From NCBI GenBank assembly GCA_964505555.1, contig CAZDIO010000123.1, positions 1 to 6,456 on the forward strand: 6,456 bases of DNA. The letters run 5' to 3'. Position 1 is the stretch's first letter. Every line of letters starts with the position of its first letter. This document shows, in pieces, positions 1 through 6,381 of the stretch. Below the pieces are notes generated by a model. It was given only the letters and a program-made list of their open reading frames with translations. It ran no database searches and had not been told where the DNA came from. The translations under genes were made by a program, and so were the position numbers. This DNA is from CAZDIO01 sp964505555 (GTDB lineage: Bacteria > Bdellovibrionota_C > UBA2361 > SZUA-149 > CAZDIO01).

Positions 1-1
1 C

Positions 2-17
2 GCTCGCAACGACAGGG
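2..17 (-). repeat. Left-edge copy of intergenic repeat (inverted relative to right copy)
   Basis: These 16 bases are the exact reverse complement of 6382-6397 near the right end of the window. The match stops at both sides (base 1 against 6398, base 18 against 6381). The remainder of the element, including any hairpin, would lie to the left of the window and cannot be seen. The 50 bases between it and the DUF5658-type gene contain a weak imperfect dyad at 16-30 (GGGA/TCCC arms) but no T-tract, so I do not call a terminator. The match is read directly; calling it a dispersed repeat family is inference from two copies. Confidence 0.7.
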
Positions 18-67
18 GAAGTCAACTCCCATGCTTTGCCCCAAATATCTATGCTTTTAATTTCTTC

Positions 68-463
68 TTAATTCGAAGCAGAAAGGATGTAGGTCCAGGG
101 GAATACTGCTGCAAATAAGTAGAAGCAGCAAACTGCGCCCATTGCTTGCTTTACCCAAGCATACTGTTTTGCAATTAAGGTCAAACGAACAATTACTGCA
201 ATACAAACAAGCTTTGAAAACGCTAATGCTTCGATGTGACCGATTTTATTCATCAACGCACGAAGAATAAGGTTTCCTTCCATCGAAGTTCCAAATGCTT
301 GGACACCCTTCATCGTAAGAATCCCGTCAGCAATTTGCAGAATGATTAAAAACGCTCCTAAGAGAAGAATCTCTTTTGAAGCTACATTCTTTCGAATTGT
401 CCGAAGAGATGACAAGCTCTTTCGTCCAAATCCCTCATTTACCATCACTGCTGTGCTATACAT
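68..463 (-). CDS. Small membrane protein, DUF5658-like
   Basis: This encodes a 131-residue predicted inner-membrane protein of unknown function. A basic N-terminal tail (about residues 14-30, rich in R and K) precedes three hydrophobic segments at roughly 31-50, 77-98 and 104-127. The end of the first helix and the following loop carry D46, the string DGILT (46-50), and E62-G-N64. K84 lies in the second helix. The D-x-x-L-T ... G-x-x-x-E-x-N layout is what I associate with DUF5658, a family of short membrane proteins with no assigned role. The family call is from memory of that pattern, not a search. The ATG at 463 is chosen because a purine-rich SD-like stretch sits directly in front of it. 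The later in-frame ATG (codon 7) has none. It is the last gene of the minus-strand arm, 129 bases after the doubtful 64-codon frame, so it may have its own promoter, though I found no convincing -35/-10 pair. Confidence 0.8.
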   Translation of the reverse strand: MYSTAVMVNEGFGRKSLSSLRTIRKNVASKEILLLGAFLIILQIADGILTMKGVQAFGTSMEGNLILRALMNKIGHIEALAFSKLVCIAVIVRLTLIAKQYAWVKQAMGAVCCFYLFAAVFPWTYILSASN

Positions 464-478
464 CTTCCCTCTTTCCTC
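464..478 (-). promoter_or_regulatory. Shine-Dalgarno region of the DUF5658-like gene
   Basis: On the minus strand the bases before ATG 463 read GAGGAAAGAGGGAAG. This offers two SD-like cores (GAGG and AGAGGG), the nearer about 4 bases from the start codon. It supports the first ATG as the real start and independent translation of this gene. Confidence 0.6.
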
Positions 479-777
479 GATGCCACCTGCGCATCATCAT
501 TACCTATGAATCTTCCTTGCACAGAATGTACCAAAGTGAACAATCCGCTCTTTGATACGTGGGAACCAAATCTAACCGATACAGATCCGAACTTAAAAGA
601 ATGCTACAAAGGAAAATTGCTTCCCGAAGTAAGAAGTTCTCTTAGTTACTTCTCCAAAGACATCTGAGAGGGCGTGATGGCGATAGGAAAAATCCGCAAG
701 GAAGAACGACAGAGAGGAGACGAGAAGAAGACAGAAAGAAAAGAGAGAAGAGGAGAGCACCCGTTCTTGGGAACGCT
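464..777. other. 314-base region without a confident gene
   Basis: Between the glycosyltransferase stop and the DUF5658-like start lies only the doubtful 64-codon frame (593-787). Immediately past the glycosyltransferase stop is a 5-bp hairpin (CGTTC/GAACG, 762-775, 4-base loop) without a T-tract. Next is a 60-base stretch (698-757) that on the plus strand has 56 purines, four C and no T. The minus-strand transcript is therefore almost pure C and U. The remaining 464-592 is of ordinary composition. I see no convincing promoter, RNA gene or repeat in it. Confidence 0.5.
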
Positions 778-787
778 TCAGTGACAC
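593..787 (-). CDS. Doubtful 64-codon frame; possible short or truncated membrane protein
   Basis: A GTG at 787 opens a 64-codon frame overlapping the last 10 bases of the glycosyltransferase gene, an arrangement compatible with translational coupling. The product would have one hydrophobic segment (about residues 12-31, rich in L, S and F) followed by a polar stretch, ending LSDVFGEVTK...FSFVAFF. The N-terminal helix followed by a D-rich turn faintly recalls the start of PAP2-type membrane phosphatases, which often accompany ArnT-like enzymes. In that case it would be a remnant cut off before every catalytic motif. I searched the other two minus-strand frames down to 480 by eye and saw no PAP2 motif. 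Against a real gene: no SD before the GTG, and much of the sequence is simply a pyrimidine-rich tract that would encode L/S/F in this frame whether or not it is translated. An equally good reading is an untranslated 3' region. Confidence 0.25.
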   Translation of the reverse strand: MSLKRSQERVLSSSLFSFCLLLVSSLSFFLADFSYRHHALSDVFGEVTKRTSYFGKQFSFVAFF

Positions 788-2454
788 TTTAAAAGAACCA
801 GTTTATCCTTTCCATAATGCGCGTAGGAGTTACTCTCATAGACCGCTGCGGCAACGGTTGTGAGATTCTCTACATCCTTTTTTTGAGCGATAACGAAACA
901 CTCGATATTCATAAGCTCTTCGGGGCGAGAGCTAAAAAGAAGGTTCTTTTTAGCATAAAACATCGCTGGATAATTAGTCTCGCCATAGAGGTAAAGTGGT
1001 GCCTCTTCAGGTACGAGCTCAGAGACCTTTTCCATGAATATCTTTGGCGAATTTGCAGCCGCAAGGAGAGGAAAGAAATACTGATTAATAGAGAAAAACA
1101 CGACAAAAGACGCAGCGAGGATCGTTTGTAACACTTTCTCGATATCTCTTCGTAAACACCAAACTCCCGAACTAAGAAGGAGAACTCCACCTGTTATTGG
1201 GAAAAGATACCCAAACATTCCTCCATCGAGAATTGTTTTGACCTGAAAAAATGTACTTGGTTTAACAAACATTGTATGAAGCATCTCTTCTCCCCAAAAA
1301 ATATATCCCGCCTTGAAACATCCTAAGGAGAGAAGCACCGTTCCAAGAGTAAAAAGGATTGCTGAAACAAATTTATATTCTACTGTCCGCTTGGATTCTA
1401 TTGTTGTCGATCGTATAAAAATAAAAGCAAGTGCGGGAAAGGCCGGGAGATAATAAACTCCTCGCTTACTAGAAGCAAACGTCACGATGAGAAAGAAAAA
1501 CCCGATCCAATAAAAACAATACAGCACTAACGTTTCTGAGAAGAGCTCTTTTCTTTTTTGCCAAAGGTTTGGCAAAAGAATGGGGAGAAGTAAACTCCAC
1601 GGGAGAAAACTAATGATTAGGTATATAACGCTGTAGTACCATGGTTTCTCATGGCCAATTTCATATCCCTTCATCCCTAATGCTCGCGCAGCATTTTCTT
1701 TGACAAGCTGCACCTCCAAGAATTCCTTTCCTCCTTGAAGATACGCAGCGTAATACCAGCTTGCAGAGAGCAGACAAGAAAAGATCGCAGGAAAAATAAA
1801 CAACGACCAGGGAATCTCCTTCAATACCCCTTTGAAACGAAGCCACAAAGTATAAGAACCACTAATGACAAGGGGGATAATGATCCCAGTCGGACCTTTT
1901 GAGAGAGTGGCACCAACAAAGAGCGCCACAAGAAATAAGATCGCCTTCTTGGGAATAGATCTCCCTTCTCGATGCTCTTCCAGGGCAAGAAAAAACACAA
2001 CAAACGTTCCCACAAGAAACAGGGTAAATACCATATCTACACGAGAGAGGCTTGAGGTTCGCGCCCACTCACTGGTCGTAGCAAGGAGGAGCACACTAAA
2101 CCATCCCTGTTTCGGTGTAGAAAGAATCGTAAAAAAAACAAAGAGCGTAAGAAGTATCACTATTGATGCTACGGCCGCGGGGAGTCGCACGCTAAACTCA
2201 TTAAGATCTCTAAGAAGTGTAACACTTACAGCAGAGAGCCAATGAAAGAAGGGAGGTTTTGAGGGGATCTCCACGCCGTTTCTTAATGGCAGAATATAGT
2301 TATTCTGCTCCAGCATATTTTTTACTACCAGCGCTTCTCGCGCTTCGCCTTGAGAAGAAAATGGAGCTCTTCCAAGAGGAAGAAGATAAAAACAACTTAG
2401 AAAAATCAGTAAGACTAGCGTATGGGCGGTAAGGTTTCGATAGGTAGTCTGCAC
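778..2454 (-). CDS. ArnT/PMT-like membrane glycosyltransferase (GT39/GT83-type, PMT_2)
   Basis: This encodes a 558-residue polytopic enzyme expected to move a sugar from a polyprenyl-phosphate donor to an envelope acceptor on the periplasmic side of the inner membrane. The acceptor (lipid A, protein or another glycan) cannot be told from sequence. After a first helix (about 10-28), the first periplasmic loop carries GEARE (36-40), a PLRNG string (56-60) and IPSKPPFFHWL (63-73), followed by RLP (90-92). These are hallmarks of the PMT_2 fold. Further family marks are SRVDM (137-141), LSKGPTG (184-190), EKPWYYS (269-275) with FLPW (283-286), and SSKRGVYYLPAFPAL (328-342). Around 11-12 hydrophobic segments are visible, then a soluble tail (about 468-558). 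The catalytic acidic pair usually written D-E reads G-E here (G36-E37). I recall this variant from a GE-type subfamily. The start is a GTG with only a weak SD. It is the most upstream start available, since an in-frame TAG lies 10 codons before it. It begins 7 bases after the exonuclease stop, so the two are probably co-transcribed. Confidence 0.9.
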   Translation of the reverse strand: MQTTYRNLTAHTLVLLIFLSCFYLLPLGRAPFSSQGEAREALVVKNMLEQNNYILPLRNGVEIPSKPPFFHWLSAVSVTLLRDLNEFSVRLPAAVASIVILLTLFVFFTILSTPKQGWFSVLLLATTSEWARTSSLSRVDMVFTLFLVGTFVVFFLALEEHREGRSIPKKAILFLVALFVGATLSKGPTGIIIPLVISGSYTLWLRFKGVLKEIPWSLFIFPAIFSCLLSASWYYAAYLQGGKEFLEVQLVKENAARALGMKGYEIGHEKPWYYSVIYLIISFLPWSLLLPILLPNLWQKRKELFSETLVLYCFYWIGFFFLIVTFASSKRGVYYLPAFPALAFIFIRSTTIESKRTVEYKFVSAILFTLGTVLLSLGCFKAGYIFWGEEMLHTMFVKPSTFFQVKTILDGGMFGYLFPITGGVLLLSSGVWCLRRDIEKVLQTILAASFVVFFSINQYFFPLLAAANSPKIFMEKVSELVPEEAPLYLYGETNYPAMFYAKKNLLFSSRPEELMNIECFVIAQKKDVENLTTVAAAVYESNSYAHYGKDKLVLLKCH

Positions 2455-2461
2455 AGGATAG

Positions 2462-3277
2462 CTACGAGGGACAGTTTTTTTCTACAAACACTTCTCCGAT
2501 CCACTTGCAAAGATCGTCACCACTTGATTGTAGCGCCTGCTTTGCTATCGACTTCACGTGCTCTGGAAAATCCTTACCAAGAATCCACTTTAAATAACTT
2601 CCCCCATCTTCACTTGCTAAAACACTGATCGGTTTTCCTGTATGTTTTCCAAATGCGATTACCGGGACATTTGCCCGCCACTGCACGTGGTGACTGGGGC
2701 CTATCCAGGTTTTTTTTACCGGATCGCAGATCTCGGCGATCTCCTCCCACTCCTTCTCTTGGAGTTGAAACTGTTTAAACATCCCAGAAAGGACAAGACC
2801 TGTTGCCATTACATCTTCACGAGAGGAGTGTGCATTTTGTAACTCCTCGCCAGCAAATCTCCGAAATGCTGCGCTGAGGTTACGGGGTTCAAAGCGCCTC
2901 CAAAGCTGAAGGGGATCGACTATCAACTTAGAAGAGAAATTAAGTTCCGGTTTTTTTGCTCTCCGTAACTCGGCTTGGAGAAGTTTCAGATCAAATTCTA
3001 TATTGTACCCAATTAATACCTCGCAGCTTCCAAGCATCTCCCCTATTTCATCACCAACGTCAGGAAAGCGGGGGGCAGAAAGGAGGTCTTCCATAGAGAT
3101 CCCATGAATAGCCTGTGCACCTGCGGTAATTGGAGTGTCTGGCTTGATTCGCCATGTTTTACTAGAAGACTCTCTTTCTAAACCGTGCTGAATGCTTAAT
3201 TCAATAATCTGATCCCGTTCCGGATTCATTCCGGTGGTTTCTACATCAAAAATAGCTATCTTTTTCTCATTCTTCAT
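2462..3277 (-). CDS. DnaQ-like DEDDh 3'-5' exonuclease with ExoX-like C-terminal domain
   Basis: This 271-residue nuclease is predicted to remove nucleotides from 3' ends using two metal ions. All three exonuclease motifs are intact: Exo I DVETTG (D11, E13), Exo II YNIEFDLKLL (D96) and Exo III NAHSSREDVMAT (H150, D155). That gives the full D-E-D-H-D set of the DEDDh class. AIHGIS (56-61) is also typical of the epsilon/ExoX group. A helical linker (about 165-190) leads to a second domain with FGKHTGKPIS (209-218) and YLKWIL (228-233), then a predicted helix to about 250. I recognise this as the small domain found at the C-terminus of ExoX-like exonucleases. No polymerase clamp motif or polymerase domain is present, so it is unlikely to be the replicative proofreading subunit. 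Repair or RNA/DNA end-trimming is more likely. The ATG at 3277 lies two to four codons ahead of the first beta strand, as is normal for the family. A possible SD (TAGGA) is rather far (12 bases) upstream. It heads the minus-strand arm, divergent from sucA. Confidence 0.92.
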   Translation of the reverse strand: MKNEKKIAIFDVETTGMNPERDQIIELSIQHGLERESSSKTWRIKPDTPITAGAQAIHGISMEDLLSAPRFPDVGDEIGEMLGSCEVLIGYNIEFDLKLLQAELRRAKKPELNFSSKLIVDPLQLWRRFEPRNLSAAFRRFAGEELQNAHSSREDVMATGLVLSGMFKQFQLQEKEWEEIAEICDPVKKTWIGPSHHVQWRANVPVIAFGKHTGKPISVLASEDGGSYLKWILGKDFPEHVKSIAKQALQSSGDDLCKWIGEVFVEKNCPS

Positions 3278-3301
3278 AGTTTTTAGAATTCCTACCGGTG
3301 A

Positions 3302-3319
3302 AAATGAAAAGCTTCATTT
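3302..3319. repeat. 7-bp inverted repeat at the divergent promoter (possible operator)
   Basis: AAATGAA (3302-3308) and TTCATTT (3313-3319) form a perfect 7-bp dyad around the four bases AAGC. It lies in the space between the two divergent genes. It abuts and slightly overlaps the proposed -35 of the sucA promoter, where a repressor or activator dimer could act. The dyad is directly visible; regulatory use is inference. Confidence 0.35.
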
Positions 3320-3346
3320 GCAAAATAAGTTTGGTTTACTTATAAA
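3318..3346 (+). promoter_or_regulatory. Sigma70-like promoter of sucA
   Basis: A TTGCAA -35 (3318-3323) is separated by exactly 17 bases from a TATAAA -10 (3341-3346). That is 4/6 and 5/6 matches to the consensus with ideal spacing, in the only AT-rich part of the divergent region. Transcription would start near 3353, giving a leader of about 85 bases before ATG 3438. The leader could fold a loose 6-bp stem (AAGTGC 3347-3352 with GCACTT 3372-3377). On the minus strand the same AT-rich block reads TATAAG, so it could also act as the -10 of the exonuclease gene. No good minus-strand -35 accompanies it. Confidence 0.5.
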
Positions 3347-3437
3347 AAGTGCTGAGTTTAGCGCTCGATATGCACTTCATACCCTTCTTAAATATGATTC
3401 ACTGCAGGATAGTGTTAACATACTAAACGGCTCGATA

Positions 3438-5882
3438 ATGGACAAGGAACAAATAGCAACGGTTTTTCGTCGCTGGGGCTACCTTCAGGCAAAGCTTGAC
3501 TCCTTTGGTCGACTCGATCCGTTTGCATATCCTGAACTTGATAAGATGAGTGGAGCTGAGGCTGCAAAGTGGCGCGCACTATACTGCGGACCAATTGGGG
3601 TTGAATTTATGCACATGCTCTCCCCAGAGCGGTGCCTCTGGATTCAGGAGCGTATGGAGTCAAGCCCTGAGTCGGTCAATCAGCAGTTTCTTTTCAAACG
3701 TCTTTTACAGTGTGAAGTTTTTGAACGATTTCTCCACAGCCGCTATGTGGGGGTAACTCGATTCTCTTCAGAAGGATCCGCATCTCTCATCCCGCTTCTT
3801 GATTCTATTCTTCAGCAAGCCGGAACGCTCGGTTTTGAAACGGTGATTATTGGAATGAGCCATCGTGCTCGTTTAGCGGTAATGACGTATATTGTAGGAA
3901 CCCCCACTGCAAATATTATTGCTTGCTTTGAAGATGTTGATCCAAAAAGCGCTCTTGGAAGTGGCGATGTAAAATATCACAAGGGCGCAACTGGCTTATA
4001 CCAAACCCCAGCAGGCAATTCTTTAAAAATCCATCTCTCATCAAACCCCAGTCACCTCGAAGCGATTGATCCGGTAATCCTCGGTCGGGTGCGTGCAAAG
4101 CAAACTCGAATCAACGACGAAGGATATGGAAAAGTGTTGGCGATCCTTCTCCATGGTGATGCGGCGTTTGCTGGTCAAGGAATTACTGCAGAGACCCTTA
4201 ACTTCTCAGCTCTCAATGGGTTCTCAATTGGTGGAACTATCCACATTATTGTGAATAATTTAATCGGATTTACTGAAAATCCCTCGGCCTTTCAATCCTC
4301 ACGATACTCAACCGACGTTGCAAAACGTCTTTCGGTGCCGATCTTTCATGTCAACGGTGAGGAGCCTGAAAGTGTGTGGCGCGTAGGAAAAATGGCGATT
4401 GACTACCGAGCAGCATTTCAAGCTGATGCAGTAATTGATCTCGTAGGCTTTAGACGACATGGTCACAACGAAGGAGATGACCCAAGCATCACCCAACCGG
4501 TACTCTATAGTAAAATTGCAAAGGTTCCCCCACTCTACCGATTATATGGAGAGCGCATCGGCATTAAAGAAGATGAAATTAAAAAAATCGAAGAGGAGAC
4601 AACAGAATATTTAAATGTTGAACGGGAGAGAGGTCGGACGATGACCGAACAACCGGTGTTTGCAACTTTCCCTGATTATTGGAAACCTTATCATGGTGGA
4701 TTTCACACCGAGGTAGAGGAAGTAGAAACGGCAGTACCTGCGGAGCGCCTCTTAGAGATCGCTGAGCGGTTAAACACCTTTCCGAGTAATTTTTCGGTAC
4801 ACCCAAAAGTAAAAAAAGTCTACGAACAACGCCTGGAGATGGCGAAAGGGAGTAAGCCAATAGATTGGGGAATGGCGGAAGCGCTCTCTGTTGGCAGTCT
4901 CTTATGGGATGGCCATCCGGTACGGATGACGGGTCAAGATACAAGACGGGGAACTTTTAGCCATCGTCATGCCGCACTCATTGATTCAAAAAACGCTTCA
5001 GAATATCTCCCTCTTACAAATCTCCACCCCAAGCAAGGGTGGTTTCAAATTTATGATTCGATGTTGTCTGAGGCCGCTGCTGTTGGATTTGAATATGGAT
5101 TTAGTCGTGACTTTCCCGAGGCGCTTGTTTGTTGGGAGGCGCAATTTGGGGATTTTGTAAACGGAGCTCAGGTTATTATCGATCAGTTCATTGCTGCTGC
5201 AGAAGACAAATGGGGACTTCTTTCTGGACTCGTGCTTCTTCTTCCTCACGGCTATGAAGGACGAGGACCGGAGCATTCAAGTGCAAGAATTGAGCGCTTT
5301 TTGCAGCTTGCTGGCGAAGATAACATCCAAGTGTGTTATCCCTCCACGGCGTCTCAGTATTTCCATCTCCTGAGGAGACAGGTGCTTCGTAAGTGGAGAA
5401 AACCACTTATTGTATTTACTCCAAAAAGCCTGCTTCGAGCACCCTCTGCATCCTCTCCCCTTGAAGAGTTTACCGGTGGAATGTTTCATCCTGTTTTACA
5501 TGCTGAAGACAAACCGGAGGCAACAAGACTTCTCCTCTGTAGTGGGAAAATTGCCCATGAGCTTTTTTCTGAACAACTTGCACGAAAAGATGAAACAACG
5601 GCGATCATTCGTATTGAGCAACTCTATCCGTTTCCGGAGCCCGAGTTATCACAAGCGCTTACATTCTATCCGCAAGCCACCCAGATGGTTTGGGTGCAAG
5701 AAGAGCCGTCCAACATGGGCGCACTCAATTATATCCGACCACGTTTGATGGAATTAGCTGGAAATCGTAAACTCTCAACGGTCAAGCGCACAGAGAGTGC
5801 AAGCCCTGCAACGGGCTCAGGAAAAGCACATGCAATGGAACAAGAGCGAATAGTAAAATTAGCATTTGCGAAATACTCATAG
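3438..5882 (+). CDS. sucA: 2-oxoglutarate dehydrogenase E1 component (short form)
   Basis: This thiamine-diphosphate enzyme decarboxylates 2-oxoglutarate and passes the succinyl group to the lipoyl E2 in the TCA cycle. Landmarks in the 814-residue product, in order: TYCGPIG-type string YCGPIGVEFMHM (49-60); MSHRARL (140-146); GDVKYHKG (176-183); NPSHLE (203-208); HGDAAFAGQG (239-248) with NN-x-IGFT (273-279) for Mg-ThDP binding; RRHGHNEGDDPS (339-350); GQDTRRGTFSHRHA (499-512); EAQFGDF (567-573); HGYEGRGPEHSSAR (604-617); and RIEQLYPFP (725-733). By alignment from memory, H142, H181 and H613 correspond to the E. coli SucA histidines 260, 298 and 729. The N-terminus is short: the first recognisable segment (E. 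coli about residue 92) begins at residue 6. About 25 more residues are missing between FGRLDP and YCGPIG. ATG 3438 is the only plausible start, though its SD is weak. The frame stays open back to 3234, but that part overlaps the exonuclease gene and the promoter and does not resemble E1. ogt follows after 12 bases; sucB does not. Confidence 0.96.
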   Translation: MDKEQIATVFRRWGYLQAKLDSFGRLDPFAYPELDKMSGAEAAKWRALYCGPIGVEFMHMLSPERCLWIQERMESSPESVNQQFLFKRLLQCEVFERFLHSRYVGVTRFSSEGSASLIPLLDSILQQAGTLGFETVIIGMSHRARLAVMTYIVGTPTANIIACFEDVDPKSALGSGDVKYHKGATGLYQTPAGNSLKIHLSSNPSHLEAIDPVILGRVRAKQTRINDEGYGKVLAILLHGDAAFAGQGITAETLNFSALNGFSIGGTIHIIVNNLIGFTENPSAFQSSRYSTDVAKRLSVPIFHVNGEEPESVWRVGKMAIDYRAAFQADAVIDLVGFRRHGHNEGDDPSITQPVLYSKIAKVPPLYRLYGERIGIKEDEIKKIEEETTEYLNVERERGRTMTEQPVFATFPDYWKPYHGGFHTEVEEVETAVPAERLLEIAERLNTFPSNFSVHPKVKKVYEQRLEMAKGSKPIDWGMAEALSVGSLLWDGHPVRMTGQDTRRGTFSHRHAALIDSKNASEYLPLTNLHPKQGWFQIYDSMLSEAAAVGFEYGFSRDFPEALVCWEAQFGDFVNGAQVIIDQFIAAAEDKWGLLSGLVLLLPHGYEGRGPEHSSARIERFLQLAGEDNIQVCYPSTASQYFHLLRRQVLRKWRKPLIVFTPKSLLRAPSASSPLEEFTGGMFHPVLHAEDKPEATRLLLCSGKIAHELFSEQLARKDETTAIIRIEQLYPFPEPELSQALTFYPQATQMVWVQEEPSNMGALNYIRPRLMELAGNRKLSTVKRTESASPATGSGKAHAMEQERIVKLAFAKYS

Positions 5883-5885
5883 GAG
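5881..5885 (+). promoter_or_regulatory. Ribosome binding site of ogt, overlapping the sucA stop
   Basis: AGGAG begins inside the TAG stop of sucA and lies 9 bases before ATG 5895. This supports the chosen start and suggests one transcript with possible translational coupling. Confidence 0.75.
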
Positions 5886-5894
5886 AAAACCAAA

Positions 5895-6371
5895 ATGGCA
5901 TATACAAAAATCTCCTCTCCGATCGGAACTCTTCATCTCACCGCGAATGAAGAAGGATTAACCGAGCTCTCCTTTAATACAAAAGGAAGAGCTGGGAGTT
6001 CAAAAAAGATAGGCAAAAAAGAAGGTGTGATTCTTAACAAAGCAAAAAAAGAGCTCCAACATTACTTTCAAGGAGATACGAAAGCATTATCAAGAATCCC
6101 GATCTCTCTGGGCGGCACTCCGTTTCAAAAAAAGGTGTGGCAAGCGATGAGAAAAGTAACCACGGGAAAAACCATTAGTTATCGCGACCTTGGAAAAAAG
6201 GTTGGCTCACCACGGGCATCACGCGCCGTGGGTAATGCCTGCAGAATAAACCCACTCTGTCTTGTTGTCCCATGCCATCGGGTTATTACCAGTGACGGTC
6301 GAATTGGAAACTTCAGTGGCGGAGTATCAAAAAAGCAGCATCTCTTAAAGCATGAAGGGGTCCGTTTTTAA
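5895..6371 (+). CDS. ogt: Methylated-DNA--protein-cysteine methyltransferase (Ogt/MGMT type)
   Basis: This 158-residue suicide repair protein takes alkyl groups from O6-alkylguanine (and O4-alkylthymine) in DNA onto its own cysteine. The N-terminal ribonuclease-H-like part runs to about residue 65, with a usual SPIGTLHL start (8-15). The DNA-binding/active domain follows: GTPFQKKVWQAM (74-85), TISYRDLG (93-100), SRAVGNACRINP (109-120), PCHRVI (126-131) and FSGGVSKKQHLLKHEG (140-155). The acceptor is C127. Y96, R110 (arginine finger), N119, H128 and E154 stand at the spacing expected from human MGMT Y114, R128, N137, H146 and E172. Length is normal for a stand-alone Ogt. There is no Ada-type zinc-binding N-terminal domain, so it should not be a methylation-responsive activator. 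A lysine-rich patch at 37-52 is unremarkable. It is the second gene of the sucA unit, and whether it also has a promoter within sucA cannot be seen. Confidence 0.95.
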   Translation: MAYTKISSPIGTLHLTANEEGLTELSFNTKGRAGSSKKIGKKEGVILNKAKKELQHYFQGDTKALSRIPISLGGTPFQKKVWQAMRKVTTGKTISYRDLGKKVGSPRASRAVGNACRINPLCLVVPCHRVITSDGRIGNFSGGVSKKQHLLKHEGVRF

Positions 6372-6381
6372 TCTCTATCCT

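Noticed and set aside
16..30. Dyad downstream of the DUF5658-like gene as a terminator
   Set aside because: Only four Watson-Crick pairs plus a wobble, with no following T-tract. It may simply be chance next to the repeat.
464..592. Promoter for the DUF5658-like gene
   Set aside because: I tried TTGGTT, TTGTTC and TTGGTA as -35 candidates. None has an acceptable -10 at 16-18 bases.
762..775. Hairpin just past the glycosyltransferase stop as an intrinsic terminator
   Set aside because: The stem is only 5 bp and is followed on the minus strand by GGTGCTCTCC rather than a T-run.
817..1190. Overlapping frames on both strands within the 3' part of the glycosyltransferase gene
   Set aside because: The glycosyltransferase frame covers the region without interruption, and these products have no family features.
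1865..2245. 126-codon plus-strand frame inside the glycosyltransferase gene
   Set aside because: It lies wholly antisense to a gene with clear family motifs. Its product is rich in R, S and T with no recognisable motif, and it has no SD.
3234..3437. In-frame 68-codon extension upstream of sucA ATG 3438
   Set aside because: It overlaps the start of the opposite-strand exonuclease gene and runs through the best promoter in the window. It has no SD before its GTG and shows none of the YIEELYE...DPxSVD-type features of an E1o N-terminus.
4579..4944. 121-codon minus-strand frame inside sucA
   Set aside because: It is antisense to a strongly conserved enzyme and has low-complexity P/L/S content typical of a shadow frame.
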